Notes under the pieces: model-generated
The model's input: only the letters and a program-made list of their open reading frames with translations
Told to the model about the DNA's origin: nothing
The model's database searches: none
Assembly: GCA_030539335.1 (NCBI GenBank)
Contig: JAUNSG010000003.1
Location: forward strand, 124,001 to 188,000
DNA length: 64,000 nucleotides
Origin: Eubacteriales bacterium
GTDB taxonomy: Bacteria > Bacillota > Clostridia > Oscillospirales > Butyricicoccaceae
Reading direction: 5' to 3'
In this document: in pieces, positions 1 through 8,910 of the stretch
Numbering within the stretch: the first letter of the stretch is position 1
Layout: the number at the start of each line of letters is the position of its first letter
Made by a program: the position numbers and the translations under genes

Positions 1-1
1 C

Positions 2-748
2 ACCGGCACCCTGCTTGCCTTTGTCGTTCCGGTTACGCTTCCGTACTGGATGCTGATCATCGGCGCCGGCATTTCCATGATCTTTGCGAAGTGCCTGTTC
101 GGCGGCCTTGGCAAGAACTTTATCAACCCGGCTCTGGCCGGACGTGCATTCCTGATGGCTTCCTGGCCGGTTGCCATGACCACCTGGGTTGCGGCTCACG
201 GTTCGGTCAGCCTCGGCTCCACGGCGGATGCTGTTTCGGTAGCAACCCCGATGGCAATCCTGAAGGGCACCTCGGACGATACCCTGCCGAGCCTGCTCAA
301 CATGTTCCTCGGACAGATCGGCGGCTCTATGGGTGAAGTTTCCGCACTGGCTCTGCTGGTTGGCGGTGCTTACCTGCTGTACCGCAAGGTCATCACCATC
401 CACATCCCGGCAGCATACATCCTGACGGTTGCCGTTCTGACGCTGATCGCTCCGACCGGCGGCCTGAGCAACATTCAGTCCATGCTGTACAATGTATTCG
501 GCGGCGGTCTGATGCTCGGTGCGATCTTTATGGCAACCGACTACGTCACCTCCCCAGTATCCAAGAAGGGTCAGGTCGTCTTTGGCATTGGCTGTGGCCT
601 GCTGACCTTTATGATCCGCAAGTGGGGCGGCTATCCGGAAGGTGTCTGCTACTCCATCATGATCATGAACTGCACGGTTTGGCTCATTGATAAATACACT
701 CGCCCGACGAAGTTCGGCGCACCGGCAAAGCAGAAGAAGGAGGGCTGA
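2..748 (+). CDS. rnfD: RnfD, ion-translocating ferredoxin:NAD+ oxidoreductase subunit D (5' partial)
   Basis: Membrane subunit of the Rnf complex, which couples ferredoxin oxidation and NAD+ reduction to Na+ or H+ export. The reading frame is open from base 2, so the N-terminus lies outside the window; the first in-window ATG at 50 is internal. The translated part has several hydrophobic segments and the family motif around SVATPM. The Thr in ATP (codon 245-247) aligns with the residue that carries covalently bound FMN in RnfD, although the usual SGAT reads SVAT here. It is followed by rnfG after 3 bases, and the order D-G-E-A-B is the standard rnfCDGEAB operon with rnfC presumably upstream. 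Identification is firm; the ion carried cannot be told from this sequence. Confidence 0.95.
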   Translation, partial: TGTLLAFVVPVTLPYWMLIIGAGISMIFAKCLFGGLGKNFINPALAGRAFLMASWPVAMTTWVAAHGSVSLGSTADAVSVATPMAILKGTSDDTLPSLLNMFLGQIGGSMGEVSALALLVGGAYLLYRKVITIHIPAAYILTVAVLTLIAPTGGLSNIQSMLYNVFGGGLMLGAIFMATDYVTSPVSKKGQVVFGIGCGLLTFMIRKWGGYPEGVCYSIMIMNCTVWLIDKYTRPTKFGAPAKQKKEG

Positions 749-751
749 GTC

Positions 752-1333
752 ATGGCAAAGCAGAAGAATGAATATGTACAGCTCGGCGGTATCCTTTGTG
801 GAATTACGCTGGTAGTTGCACTGGTACTCGGCGGCGTAAACGCGGTCACTGTGGGACCGATTGCAGCGAACAATGAAAAGACGACGCAGGACGCCCTTGC
901 TGCACTGATTCCGGACTGTGAAGCGGAGCAGTTGGACGTTCCGGAGGGAACGACCGCAGACGGCTACAGCGCTACGGTTGAAATTGCGTCGGCATATAAG
1001 ATGACGGACGCCAATGGTGAAGTTGCAGGTTATTGTATCGAAGTAACGCCGACCGGCTTCGGCGGTGCGGTTGACACGATGGTTGGCATCCTGCCGGACG
1101 GCACGGTTGCAGGCATCAAGATCCTGAGCTGCAGCGGTGAGACTCCGGGCCTCGGTGCAAAGGCAACGGAGGAAGAGTTTTATGGCCAGTTCGCTGGTCA
1201 GCCGGCAGATGGCTCGGTCAAGGTTGCCAAGGATGGCGGCGAGATTGCTGCAATCACCGGCGCAACCATCACCTCCCGCGCAGTTACCAACGGCGTAGAC
1301 GCTGCGGCAAGCTATGCGGCAAGCCTGAGCTAA
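752..1333 (+). CDS. rnfG: RnfG, FMN-binding subunit of the Rnf complex
   Basis: 193-aa Rnf subunit with one N-terminal membrane anchor (about residues 12-32) and an extracytoplasmic FMN-binding domain. The C-terminal motif TGATITSRAV contains the Thr that, in the family, is esterified to FMN by the flavin transferase ApbE. The start ATG lies three bases after the rnfD stop, with GAAGGAGG in the end of rnfD as ribosome binding site, which suggests translational coupling. No ApbE gene is visible in this window, so maturation must be encoded elsewhere. Length is normal for the family. Confidence 0.95.
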   Translation: MAKQKNEYVQLGGILCGITLVVALVLGGVNAVTVGPIAANNEKTTQDALAALIPDCEAEQLDVPEGTTADGYSATVEIASAYKMTDANGEVAGYCIEVTPTGFGGAVDTMVGILPDGTVAGIKILSCSGETPGLGAKATEEEFYGQFAGQPADGSVKVAKDGGEIAAITGATITSRAVTNGVDAAASYAASLS

Positions 1334-1346
1334 GGAGGGGCGTAAC

Positions 1347-1937
1347 ATGAATATTGCAAAACAGTTTAAGGAAGGCCTGGTTACCAACAACCCGGTTATG
1401 GTACAGCTGATCGGCATGTGCCCGACCATGGCGACCTCGACTTCTCTGACAAACGGTATCGGCATGGGCCTCTCGGCAACCGCCGTACTGATTTGCTCGA
1501 ATATCGTAATCTCCCTGCTGCGTAAGATCATCCCGAATAAGGTTCGGATCGCAGCATACATCACCATCATCGCGGGCTTCGTAACCATGGTCGACCTGCT
1601 GCTCCAGGCATTTATTCCAAGCCTGTCCGCATCCCTCGGCCTGTTTATCCCGCTGATCGTCGTTAACTGTATTATCCTTGGCCGTGCAGAGTCCTGTGCA
1701 TCCAAGACCCCGGTTCTTCCGTCTGCTGTTGACGGTGTCTGCATGGGTCTCGGCTTCACCTTTACGCTCTGCATCCTGTCTGTCATCCGTGAGCTTCTGG
1801 GCGCTGGCACCATCGGCGGCGGTCTGATTACCGTCTTCTCCCAGCCGGCTACCATTATGATCCTTCCGGCAGGCGGCTTCCTGACGCTGGGCTGTGTAAT
1901 CGCGGTAATGCAGAAGATTCTGCAGAAAGGAGAGTAA
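1347..1937 (+). CDS. rnfE: RnfE, membrane subunit of the Rnf complex
   Basis: 196-aa integral membrane protein with about six hydrophobic segments. It shows the RnfE/NqrD signatures NPVMVQLIGMCP and FIPLIVVNCIILG; Cys25 and Cys108 are the residues that, with two from RnfA, coordinate the intramembrane Fe-S cluster in the Rnf/Nqr family. Preceded by an AAGGAGGGG ribosome binding site and separated from rnfA by only a few bases. It is one of a pair of homologous inverted-topology subunits with RnfA. Nothing unusual in length or motifs. Confidence 0.95.
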   Translation: MNIAKQFKEGLVTNNPVMVQLIGMCPTMATSTSLTNGIGMGLSATAVLICSNIVISLLRKIIPNKVRIAAYITIIAGFVTMVDLLLQAFIPSLSASLGLFIPLIVVNCIILGRAESCASKTPVLPSAVDGVCMGLGFTFTLCILSVIRELLGAGTIGGGLITVFSQPATIMILPAGGFLTLGCVIAVMQKILQKGE

Positions 1938-1943
1938 TCGAAC

Positions 1944-2528
1944 ATGACACAGGTTTTATCTATTGCTCTCGGCGCAATTCTGATCAATAACTTTATTTTC
2001 TCGCAGTTCCTGGGCTGCTGCCCGTTCTTCGGCGTATCCAAGAAGATTGACACGGCAGTTGGCATGGGTATGGCCGTAACCTTCGTTATGGGCCTCGCTT
2101 CCATCGTTACCTGGCTCATTCAGACCTTTGTTCTGGATCCGCTGGGACTGGGCTTTATGCAGACGGTTGCATTCATCCTTGTCATCGCTACCCTCGTACA
2201 GTTCGTAGAGATGTTCATGATGAAGTCCATGCCGTCTCTATATCAGGCTCTGGGCGTATTCCTGCCGCTGATTACCACGAACTGTGCAGTTCTTGGTGTC
2301 GCACTGCAGAACATCCAGAACGGCTACAATTTCATCGAGTCTGTTGTATACGGTGTCACCGGTGGTCTCGGCTTTACGCTGGCAATTGTCCTGTTCGCTT
2401 CCATCCGTGAGCGTCTGGATGCTTCCGCTAAGACCCCGAAGTGCTTTGATGGCTTCCCGATTGCTCTGGTTTCCGCGTCCCTGCTCTGCATGGCGTTCCT
2501 CGGATTCAGCGGCATGAAGATCTGGTAA
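1944..2528 (+). CDS. rnfA: RnfA, membrane subunit of the Rnf complex
   Basis: 194-aa six-helix membrane protein homologous to RnfE and NqrE. Motifs INNFIFSQFLGCCPFFG near the N-terminus and PLITTNCAVLG near residue 105 carry the cysteines expected to ligate the shared membrane Fe-S cluster. It starts six bases after rnfE, with AAAGGAGAG at the end of rnfE as ribosome binding site. Together with RnfD and RnfE it forms the ion-conducting membrane core. Confidence 0.95.
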   Translation: MTQVLSIALGAILINNFIFSQFLGCCPFFGVSKKIDTAVGMGMAVTFVMGLASIVTWLIQTFVLDPLGLGFMQTVAFILVIATLVQFVEMFMMKSMPSLYQALGVFLPLITTNCAVLGVALQNIQNGYNFIESVVYGVTGGLGFTLAIVLFASIRERLDASAKTPKCFDGFPIALVSASLLCMAFLGFSGMKIW

Positions 2529-2548
2529 TAAGGGGAGGAAACTGAATC

Positions 2549-3460
2549 ATGATGACTATTATTTATGCGGTGCTGGTGCTTGGTGTCATGGGCCTGCTTT
2601 TCGGCCTGATCCTGGCATTCGCATCCAAGGTATTTGCTGTCGAGGTTGACGAGCGTATTCCGGCGGTACAGGAGTGCCTGCCGGGTGCAAACTGCGGCGG
2701 CTGCGGCTATCCGGGCTGTAACGGCCTGGCTACCGCAATTGTAGAGGGCAAGGCCCCGGTCAACGGCTGTCCGGTTGGCGGCGCAGAGTCCGCAGCAAAG
2801 ATCGCCGCAGTCCTGGGCGTTGAGGCCGGCTCCTCGGAGAAGATGGTTGCCCATGTGCACTGTTCCGGCAGCTGTGACAACGCCAAGAACCGTGCCAAGT
2901 ACGAAGGCATTGAGGACTGCCTCGGTGCAGTCCGTGTGGCAAACGGCTACAAGGAATGTGCATTTGCCTGTCTCGGCCTGGGCACCTGTGAAAAGGCCTG
3001 CCCGTTTGGCGCCATCAAGGTGGTCAACGGTGTTGCCAAGGTAGATGCTTCCAAGTGTACGGCATGCTCCAAGTGTGTCTCTGCTTGTCCGAAGCATATC
3101 ATCAGCCTCGTACCGGACAAGAACAAGGTCCGTATCGACTGCTCCTCCAAGGAGAAGGGCAAGCCGGTTATGGATGCCTGCAAGGTCGGCTGTATCGGCT
3201 GCTCCCTGTGTGTCAAGACCTGTAAGTTTGATGCCATCCATATGGATGGAAACATTCCGGTGATCGACTATGATAAGTGTAAGGGCTGCCAGATGTGTGC
3301 AAAGGCCTGCCCGCGCCACATCATCGAGCCGTGGAACACGGAAGAGAAGATCAAGGAGCTTGCAGAGATCAAGGCAAAGCAGGCTGCTGCTAAGAAGGCT
3401 GCCGCAGAGAAGGCCGCTGCTGCTAAGGCGGCTGCCGCTGCCAAGGCAGAGGAGAAGTAA
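2549..3460 (+). CDS. rnfB: RnfB, multi-cluster ferredoxin subunit of the Rnf complex
   Basis: 303-aa iron-sulfur subunit, the likely entry point for electrons from reduced ferredoxin. After an N-terminal membrane helix (about residues 3-24) comes the RnfB four-Cys motif CLPGANCGGCGYPGC. This is followed by ferredoxin-type motifs CEKACP, CTACSKCVSACP, CIGCSLCVKTCK and CKGCQMCAKACP, so it should hold several [4Fe-4S] clusters. The last 40 residues are an Ala/Lys/Glu-rich tail of the type seen in clostridial RnfB. It is last in the rnf operon; a weak five-bp hairpin (3467-3483) follows, so the next gene could be cotranscribed. Confidence 0.95.
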   Translation: MMTIIYAVLVLGVMGLLFGLILAFASKVFAVEVDERIPAVQECLPGANCGGCGYPGCNGLATAIVEGKAPVNGCPVGGAESAAKIAAVLGVEAGSSEKMVAHVHCSGSCDNAKNRAKYEGIEDCLGAVRVANGYKECAFACLGLGTCEKACPFGAIKVVNGVAKVDASKCTACSKCVSACPKHIISLVPDKNKVRIDCSSKEKGKPVMDACKVGCIGCSLCVKTCKFDAIHMDGNIPVIDYDKCKGCQMCAKACPRHIIEPWNTEEKIKELAEIKAKQAAAKKAAAEKAAAAKAAAAAKAEEK

Positions 3461-3498
3461 TTGTAATCCCGTTTTGAGCGGGAGTTAGGAGAACGCTC

Positions 3499-4653
3499 AT
3501 GAGGAATCCCAGACGAAACAACCGAAGGAAGAACCGCTTAGCAGGGCTTGTGGTGGTGATACTTCTCGTCGTGGTAGTACTCATGAGCGCTTTTCTTGTT
3601 CTGCGTTGTCTGAGCTTCGATGAGAATGGAGCGCATGTCAAGGACCGTTATGGTATCTTGGCGGCCGAAGGCAGCAGTGCCGGTCTGGTCGACTATTCCC
3701 GCTATGCCACCGGAAGTGGAATGGTGGTATCGGAGGATGGAACACCGCCGTCAGACGACGAAGAAAAGGAAGAGCGAAGGAAGGAATTGCTCGGTACGCC
3801 GGAGGAAATCCGGGCGATTGTTATTGAGCCGAAGGATCTGACCTATGATGACGATTATCTCAATCAGGTTCTGGCGCTTGCTTCGTCCGGAACACTGGAT
3901 ACCGTGATCGTGGATCTGAAGGACGATCAGGGCTATCTCACCACACAGATTTCGACAACTGCGGTGGATCCATCTACCGTACAGACGGTATATTCGGACG
4001 AATTTCCCGATGCGGTTGCGCAGCTCAAGTCTGCCGGCGTCCGTGTGATTGGGCGCATCTATGCGTTCCGCGACAACATGGCGACGCGGCAGAACAACGA
4101 TTTGTCCTGCTGGTATGCCTCAGCGAGCACCAATTGGCTGGATGCCGAGGACAACCGCTGGCTGGATCCGACGGACCCACTGGTCGTCCAGTACCTCTGT
4201 GATATCGTGACAAAGGGCGTAGAGATTGGCTGTGATGAATTCTTACTTGCCCAATTCTGCTTCCCGGAGGGTGCGACCGAGCTGATTTCATATGACAATC
4301 CGGGCAGTCCGGACACGGTGATCCCGAACGATCTGAAACAGATCCAGGAAGCCGCCGGGGATATCCCCATCAGCCTATATATCGAACGTCCGACAGAGGA
4401 CCGCACAGCAGTCGGTCAGGATCTGTCCGTGCTGGAGGATATGGTTTATCGGCTCGTTGCGTCGCCACTTTCGATTCAGGGGACCGAGGACGAAAGTGCG
4501 GTAACCACCATGAAAGATGCGATTGCCGAGCGTGCCGGAACCGATCTCAAGATAACGCCGGTTTATACCAACCGGGACAATTGGACAGCATCGTATGGCA
4601 CGGCAGTCTATGATCCGCAGGGTGATATCTATCAGCTGTTCTATTTGAATTGA
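3499..4653 (+). CDS. membrane-anchored putative glycoside hydrolase (DUF4015-like)
   Basis: 384-aa protein with a basic N-terminus and a strong hydrophobic segment at about residues 14-38, read as a signal anchor. The extracellular part contains a TIM-barrel-like region beginning near IEPKDL and TVIVDLKDDQGYL, the pattern of DUF4015 glycosyl-hydrolase-like proteins of Gram-positive bacteria. The start ATG follows AGGAG with good spacing. It lies 38 bases after rnfB on the same strand and ends just before a strong terminator, so it may be the last gene of the rnf transcript, although no functional link to Rnf is obvious. Catalytic residues were not assigned and the substrate is unknown. Confidence 0.65.
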   Translation: MRNPRRNNRRKNRLAGLVVVILLVVVVLMSAFLVLRCLSFDENGAHVKDRYGILAAEGSSAGLVDYSRYATGSGMVVSEDGTPPSDDEEKEERRKELLGTPEEIRAIVIEPKDLTYDDDYLNQVLALASSGTLDTVIVDLKDDQGYLTTQISTTAVDPSTVQTVYSDEFPDAVAQLKSAGVRVIGRIYAFRDNMATRQNNDLSCWYASASTNWLDAEDNRWLDPTDPLVVQYLCDIVTKGVEIGCDEFLLAQFCFPEGATELISYDNPGSPDTVIPNDLKQIQEAAGDIPISLYIERPTEDRTAVGQDLSVLEDMVYRLVASPLSIQGTEDESAVTTMKDAIAERAGTDLKITPVYTNRDNWTASYGTAVYDPQGDIYQLFYLN

Positions 4654-4656
4654 AAT

Positions 4657-4690
4657 AAAAGTACAGGGAAGGAATTCTCTGTACTTTTTT
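4657..4690 (+). terminator. intrinsic terminator after 3499-4653
   Basis: Stem AAAAGTACAGGGAA (4657-4670) pairs with TTCTCTGTACTTTT (4675-4688), with one G-U pair and a GGAA loop, and runs into a T tract. It ends the rnf/glycosidase-like transcript. Confidence 0.85.
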
Positions 4691-4812
4691 GTATGGAAAT
4701 AGAGCGCATGATAAGAATATCTTGCATTTTCATGAAAGAGCAGGTAAAATAAGTATAAATTGTAAACGGGAATTATATGGGATATTATAATGAAATAGGG
4801 GGAGCCTTTGCG

Positions 4813-6435
4813 ATGAAACAATGGATACTGGCCGTTCTGTTGACTGTTAGTGGATTGCTCACCGTGAGTGCGGTGGCTATAGAGGATACAGAGGTAGAGC
4901 CTGTTATCATTTCTCATGAAAATGTTATTCATGATATAGGCACGAGCACGAATATTGCACAGAGTATTTGTAGTGACGGCAAGAGATATGTGTATTATTG
5001 CGTTTATCAGGGGAATGATAATAAACCAACTTTAATTAAGCGATATGATACAAGGACGGGGGAAATTTTCACTTCTACAGATAATCATGTGTATGGACAT
5101 GCCAACGGAATGGCATATGTGCCAGATGAAGACATGCTGTATGTGGTATCTCTGGACGGGAACAGTACGATCTATCAGGTCAATGCTAGGACATTGAATT
5201 ATGTATCTGAATTTTCCATTGAAGAGAAAATATGCAAAAATATTCCAGGGGCAAGTGAGTGCGGCGCGATTGCTTATGATTCGGTTCGGGATCAGTTTCT
5301 GTGTTTGATTAGCCCCTATGATGGAAAACGAGCCTTCGCGGTTTTTGACCGGAAAAGAAATTTCAAACAGTATAAAGAATTTACAAAGGTTTATACAGCG
5401 GGCGGGATTGCTTCTGATGAGAATTATATTTATTTAACTTATTGGCAGAGTGCAAAGAAAAATTGGCTTTCTGTTTTTGACCGCGGTGGCAATGAACTCA
5501 CAAAAATTCCAATGAATTGGTATAAAGAGATAGAAGGCGTGGCAAAGATCGGAAATGATTATTACCTGGCCTTTAATGACACTGGCTACCGGGCGGTCGA
5601 AATTGAAAAATGTACGATTTGTGGTCTGCAAACAGGCGGACATCCCTATGACGACGGCGTTGTGACAACACAACCGACCTGCACGGAAAAGGGCGTTAAG
5701 ACGTATACCTGCACACTTTGCAAGAAGACGAAAACAGAGCCAATTCCGGCGAACGGACATAAGCTGACCAAAACACCAGCAAAGGAAGCAACCTATGCTC
5801 AGGTTGGAAACAAAGAATATTATACCTGTACGGTATGTAAGAAGCTGTTTGCGGATGCAGAGGCAAGAGAAGAAACCTCGATGAAGGATGTTTTATTGGT
5901 TCGTTTGGTGAAAACACCGTTGAATCAATGCAAAGTAACGTTGTCAAAGTCTTCGTATATTTATAATGGAAAGGCAAAAAAGCCCACGGTCACTGTGAAA
6001 AATGGATCGAAAACGGTTTCGCGCAGCGAGTATACCGTGGCATACAGCAACAACAAGAAAGTTGGCAAAGCTACGGTTATTCTCACTGCGAAGTCCGGAA
6101 GTGTGAATTTCGCAGGCAAGATCAGCAAGACGTTTACCATTAATCCGCCGGCGACATCGTTGCGAACAGTCTCATCTGGTACCAAAAGTTTTACGGTAAA
6201 ATGGAGCAAAAAGACGACCCAGACAACGGGATACCAAATCCAATATTCCACCAAAAGTAGCTTTGCGGGCGCGAAGACAAAGACGATTGCGAAAACCAAG
6301 ACAACTTCAACAAAGGTTTCCAAGCTGACGGCGAAGAAGAAATATTATGTACGTATTCGCACGTATAAAACTGTTGGTGGCAAAAAGTATTATTCTTCAT
6401 GGTCCAAAGCAAAAAATGTGGTAACGAAAAAATAA
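4813..6435 (+). CDS. secreted protein with propeller-like N-terminus, Cys-pair repeats and C-terminal Fn3-like domain
   Basis: 540 aa from the ATG at 4813, chosen because GGGGGAG lies 8 bases upstream and it opens directly into a signal peptide (MKQWILAVLLTVSGLLTVSA). Residues about 30-260 have repeated strand-rich stretches with aromatic residues (for example AYVPDEDMLYVVSLDGNS) that resemble beta-propeller blades. Then come two CxxC-containing repeats (CTLCKK, CTVCKK), an Ig-like segment and a C-terminal Fn3-like domain ending YYVRIRTYKTVGGKKYYSSW. That ending is nearly shared with the proteins at 38707 and 46717. No LPxTG or lipobox is present. Function unknown; a surface or extracellular binding role is inferred from architecture. 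Confidence 0.75.
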   Translation: MKQWILAVLLTVSGLLTVSAVAIEDTEVEPVIISHENVIHDIGTSTNIAQSICSDGKRYVYYCVYQGNDNKPTLIKRYDTRTGEIFTSTDNHVYGHANGMAYVPDEDMLYVVSLDGNSTIYQVNARTLNYVSEFSIEEKICKNIPGASECGAIAYDSVRDQFLCLISPYDGKRAFAVFDRKRNFKQYKEFTKVYTAGGIASDENYIYLTYWQSAKKNWLSVFDRGGNELTKIPMNWYKEIEGVAKIGNDYYLAFNDTGYRAVEIEKCTICGLQTGGHPYDDGVVTTQPTCTEKGVKTYTCTLCKKTKTEPIPANGHKLTKTPAKEATYAQVGNKEYYTCTVCKKLFADAEAREETSMKDVLLVRLVKTPLNQCKVTLSKSSYIYNGKAKKPTVTVKNGSKTVSRSEYTVAYSNNKKVGKATVILTAKSGSVNFAGKISKTFTINPPATSLRTVSSGTKSFTVKWSKKTTQTTGYQIQYSTKSSFAGAKTKTIAKTKTTSTKVSKLTAKKKYYVRIRTYKTVGGKKYYSSWSKAKNVVTKK

Positions 6436-6445
6436 GCATGAAAGG

Positions 6446-6473
6446 TCTGCCGGTTCTTCCGGCAGATTTTTTT
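6446..6473 (+). terminator. intrinsic terminator after 4813-6435
   Basis: Perfect eight-bp stem TCTGCCGG / CCGGCAGA with loop TTCTT, followed by seven T residues. Confidence 0.9.
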
Positions 6474-6607
6474 CAGACGGCAGGGAAAAACAGAAGGAAC
6501 GTTTCTTCGCAAAAAAATTCCTTGATTTTTGCGTACGTTCACAAAAAAGACATCCTTTTTCTGCACAAATGACGTATAATAGGGACAGATCATAAGGAGG
6601 AAGCACT

Positions 6608-7291
6608 ATGGCTAAGAAAATTCTGATTGTAGAAGACGACGAGCATATTCGTGAGCTTTTACGGCTTTACCTCGAGCGCGAGGGATATAAAATTATTGAA
6701 GCAGAAAACGGACAGGTTGGCGTGGAAAAGTGGCGCGAACAGGATCCGGATATGATCCTGTTGGACGTCATGATGCCGATCATGGACGGATGGCAGGTGT
6801 GTAAGATTGTCCGCGAGGAAAGCAAGGTGCCGATCATCATTATGACGGCAAAGGGCGAGACCTTTGACAAGGTCAATGGCCTGGAAATGGGGGCAGATGA
6901 CTATATTGTCAAGCCGCTGGAGATGCGGGAGGTAGTTGCCCGTGTCCGTGCAATTTTCCGCCGCTTTGCTCCGGAGGAGAAGGAAAAGATTTCGTTCGAC
7001 AAGCTGACGATTGATAAGCAGGCGTATGATTTGGTGATTGATGGCAAGCGCGTGGATGCGCCGCCGAAGGAGATCGAACTGTTGTATTTCCTGGCACAAA
7101 GCCCGAATCGCGTCTTTACCCGTGCACAGCTCCTGGATGAGGTCTGGGGCTTTGATTATGCGGGTGATACGCGCACGGTAGATGTACATATTAAGCGCCT
7201 GAGAGAGAAGCTGGACGGCGTCAGCGACAAATGGGCTATCTCTACGAAGTGGGGCGTCGGCTATAAGTTTGAGACCTTTGACAAGGACTGA
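6608..7291 (+). CDS. OmpR/PhoB-family response regulator
   Basis: 227-aa two-component regulator. The receiver domain (residues 1-118) has the acidic pair Asp10/Asp11, the phospho-acceptor Asp53 in LLDVMMP, Thr80 and Lys102 in the VKP motif. The C-terminal winged helix (about 125-225) ends in the typical TVDVHIKRLREK and GVGYKF motifs. AAGGAGG lies seven bases before the ATG, and a TATAAT at 6575-6580 is a plausible -10 without a clear -35. Six bases separate it from the histidine kinase gene, so the two are one operon, and the neighbouring htrA-like gene is a likely target. Specific orthology (WalR, CssR, PhoP) cannot be settled from sequence alone; CssRS-HtrA is a suggestive parallel. Confidence 0.92.
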   Translation: MAKKILIVEDDEHIRELLRLYLEREGYKIIEAENGQVGVEKWREQDPDMILLDVMMPIMDGWQVCKIVREESKVPIIIMTAKGETFDKVNGLEMGADDYIVKPLEMREVVARVRAIFRRFAPEEKEKISFDKLTIDKQAYDLVIDGKRVDAPPKEIELLYFLAQSPNRVFTRAQLLDEVWGFDYAGDTRTVDVHIKRLREKLDGVSDKWAISTKWGVGYKFETFDKD

Positions 7292-7297
7292 TCGGCA

Positions 7298-8767
7298 ATG
7301 AGAAATCTGTTTGTCAAAACCTATGTGGCGTTCGCAGCGCTGATTTTGGTCAGCTTTACGTTCGCCGGCAGTGTGTTCCTGGCACAGATCAGCCGATATT
7401 CGGTGCAGCAGAAAAAGACACAGCTTGAGACCTCGGTTAGCAACGTCCAGGCGTTGGTGGAACACAACCAGAGTGTCTTTACCAGTGAAAAGGGAAGCAG
7501 TATCCTGACCCTGTATTTGCAGCAGATGGCAATCAGCTCGAGCAGCCAGATGATGGTGGCGGATGAAAATGGGCATGTTCAGATCAGCGCTTCCGGCGAC
7601 GATGCGTCAAATGAGCTGGGGGCGGATGAACTGAGCGACGATCTGCTCAATGAGATCAAAGAAAACGATGTGTTCTTTGGCCTGGGAACGCTCAGCGGCT
7701 TGTTTTCCGAGGACTATTATATTGCCGGCGTGCGCTGTCAAGATGAGGCCGGCGGCACGCTGGCGATTGTCATTGCGGCGACACCGGCGGGGGAGACACG
7801 GACACTGATGCAGGATGTCGCCCGGACCTATGTACTGATTGTCTTTTTGACGCTGATTCTGACGCTGATTATCAGTTGGTTCCTGTCCGATATCCTGACG
7901 CGCCCGTTAAAGGGGATCGTGGGCGCAGCCAAGCAGTTTACGCGCGGGGAATTTGACGTCCGCGTTTCGGAGGACAACAACTGCGATGAAATTGATGAGC
8001 TGGCCGTCAGCTTTAATAATATGATATCCACCTTACAGCAGCAGGAGGAGCTTTCCCGCGGCTTTGTTGCGAATGTATCGCATGAACTGAAGACGCCGAT
8101 GACCTCCATCAGCGGCTTTGCAGACGGCATGCTGGATGGCACCATTCCACCGGAGAAGCATCGCCAGTATCTGGAGATCATTTCACAGGAATCCCATCGT
8201 CTGAGCCGGATGGTGCTGCGTATGCTGGATACAGCGCGCATTGAATCTGGTGAAATGGTCATCACACCGATGCCGTTTGACCTCTCGGACACAGCGATTC
8301 AGGTGCTGCTCAGCTTTGAAAAGCAGCTGGAGAGCAAGCAGTTGGAGGTCGATGTGGATCTTGAGGATTATCTCATGGTCAACGGGGACCGCGATTATAT
8401 CTATCGAGTTGTGTATAATCTGGTGGATAACGCCGTAAAATTTGTGGAAGAGAAGGGCCGACTGACCATCAAAGCGGAAACGCAAGGGAAAATGGCACAG
8501 TTCCTCGTCCGCAATACCGGCTCGATGATCCCACAGGAGGATCTGCCGCGTGTCTTTGACCGGTTTTATAAGGTTGACCGTTCGCGCAGTATGGATCGGA
8601 CGGGGGCCGGATTGGGTCTGTATTTCGTCAAATCCATTGTTATTCTGCATGGCGGGGATATTTCCGTGCAGTCCAATTGCGGGGAGACGGAGTTTTCCTT
8701 TACGATGCCGTTGGCGCCAAAACCGTCCGGCACAAGCAGCAATGTTCCGGAATTGACACAAAATTGA
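7298..8767 (+). CDS. two-component sensor histidine kinase
   Basis: 489-aa membrane kinase. A first membrane helix at about residues 9-30 and a second at about 177-197 flank an extracytoplasmic sensor domain of some 145 residues. A HAMP linker follows, then the HisKA domain with phospho-acceptor His262 in VSHELKTPM, and the HATPase domain with N-box NLVDNAVKF and G-box GAGLGLYFVKS. It presumably phosphorylates the response regulator encoded immediately upstream. The signal is unknown. The placement before an HtrA protease gene suggests an envelope-stress role similar to CssS, which is inference. Confidence 0.92.
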   Translation: MRNLFVKTYVAFAALILVSFTFAGSVFLAQISRYSVQQKKTQLETSVSNVQALVEHNQSVFTSEKGSSILTLYLQQMAISSSSQMMVADENGHVQISASGDDASNELGADELSDDLLNEIKENDVFFGLGTLSGLFSEDYYIAGVRCQDEAGGTLAIVIAATPAGETRTLMQDVARTYVLIVFLTLILTLIISWFLSDILTRPLKGIVGAAKQFTRGEFDVRVSEDNNCDEIDELAVSFNNMISTLQQQEELSRGFVANVSHELKTPMTSISGFADGMLDGTIPPEKHRQYLEIISQESHRLSRMVLRMLDTARIESGEMVITPMPFDLSDTAIQVLLSFEKQLESKQLEVDVDLEDYLMVNGDRDYIYRVVYNLVDNAVKFVEEKGRLTIKAETQGKMAQFLVRNTGSMIPQEDLPRVFDRFYKVDRSRSMDRTGAGLGLYFVKSIVILHGGDISVQSNCGETEFSFTMPLAPKPSGTSSNVPELTQN

Positions 8768-8774
8768 CACAAAA
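8753..8774 (+). promoter_or_regulatory. 11-bp tandem repeat, candidate response-regulator box for htrA
   Basis: TTGACACAAAA occurs at 8753-8763 and again at 8764-8774, an exact tandem with an 11-bp period. It overlaps the stop codon of the kinase gene and lies about 140 bases before the htrA-like ATG. OmpR-family regulators bind direct repeats with this period, so it is a reasonable operator candidate; TTGACA also resembles a -35 box. Confidence 0.45.
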
Positions 8775-8910
8775 ATAGATACTTTCTGAGGACGAAAAAG
8801 CTATTTTTTGTGAAGGGAGTCGAAATACACAAAATCTTAACATTGGCAACAAAGAAAGGTCATACTTTTACGGTACAATACAGACAGAAAACCAAAGGAG
8901 GTATCCTCAC

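Noticed and set aside
8843..8879. TTGGCA ... TACAAT as htrA promoter
   Set aside because: The spacer is 25 bases, too long for a sigma-A promoter.
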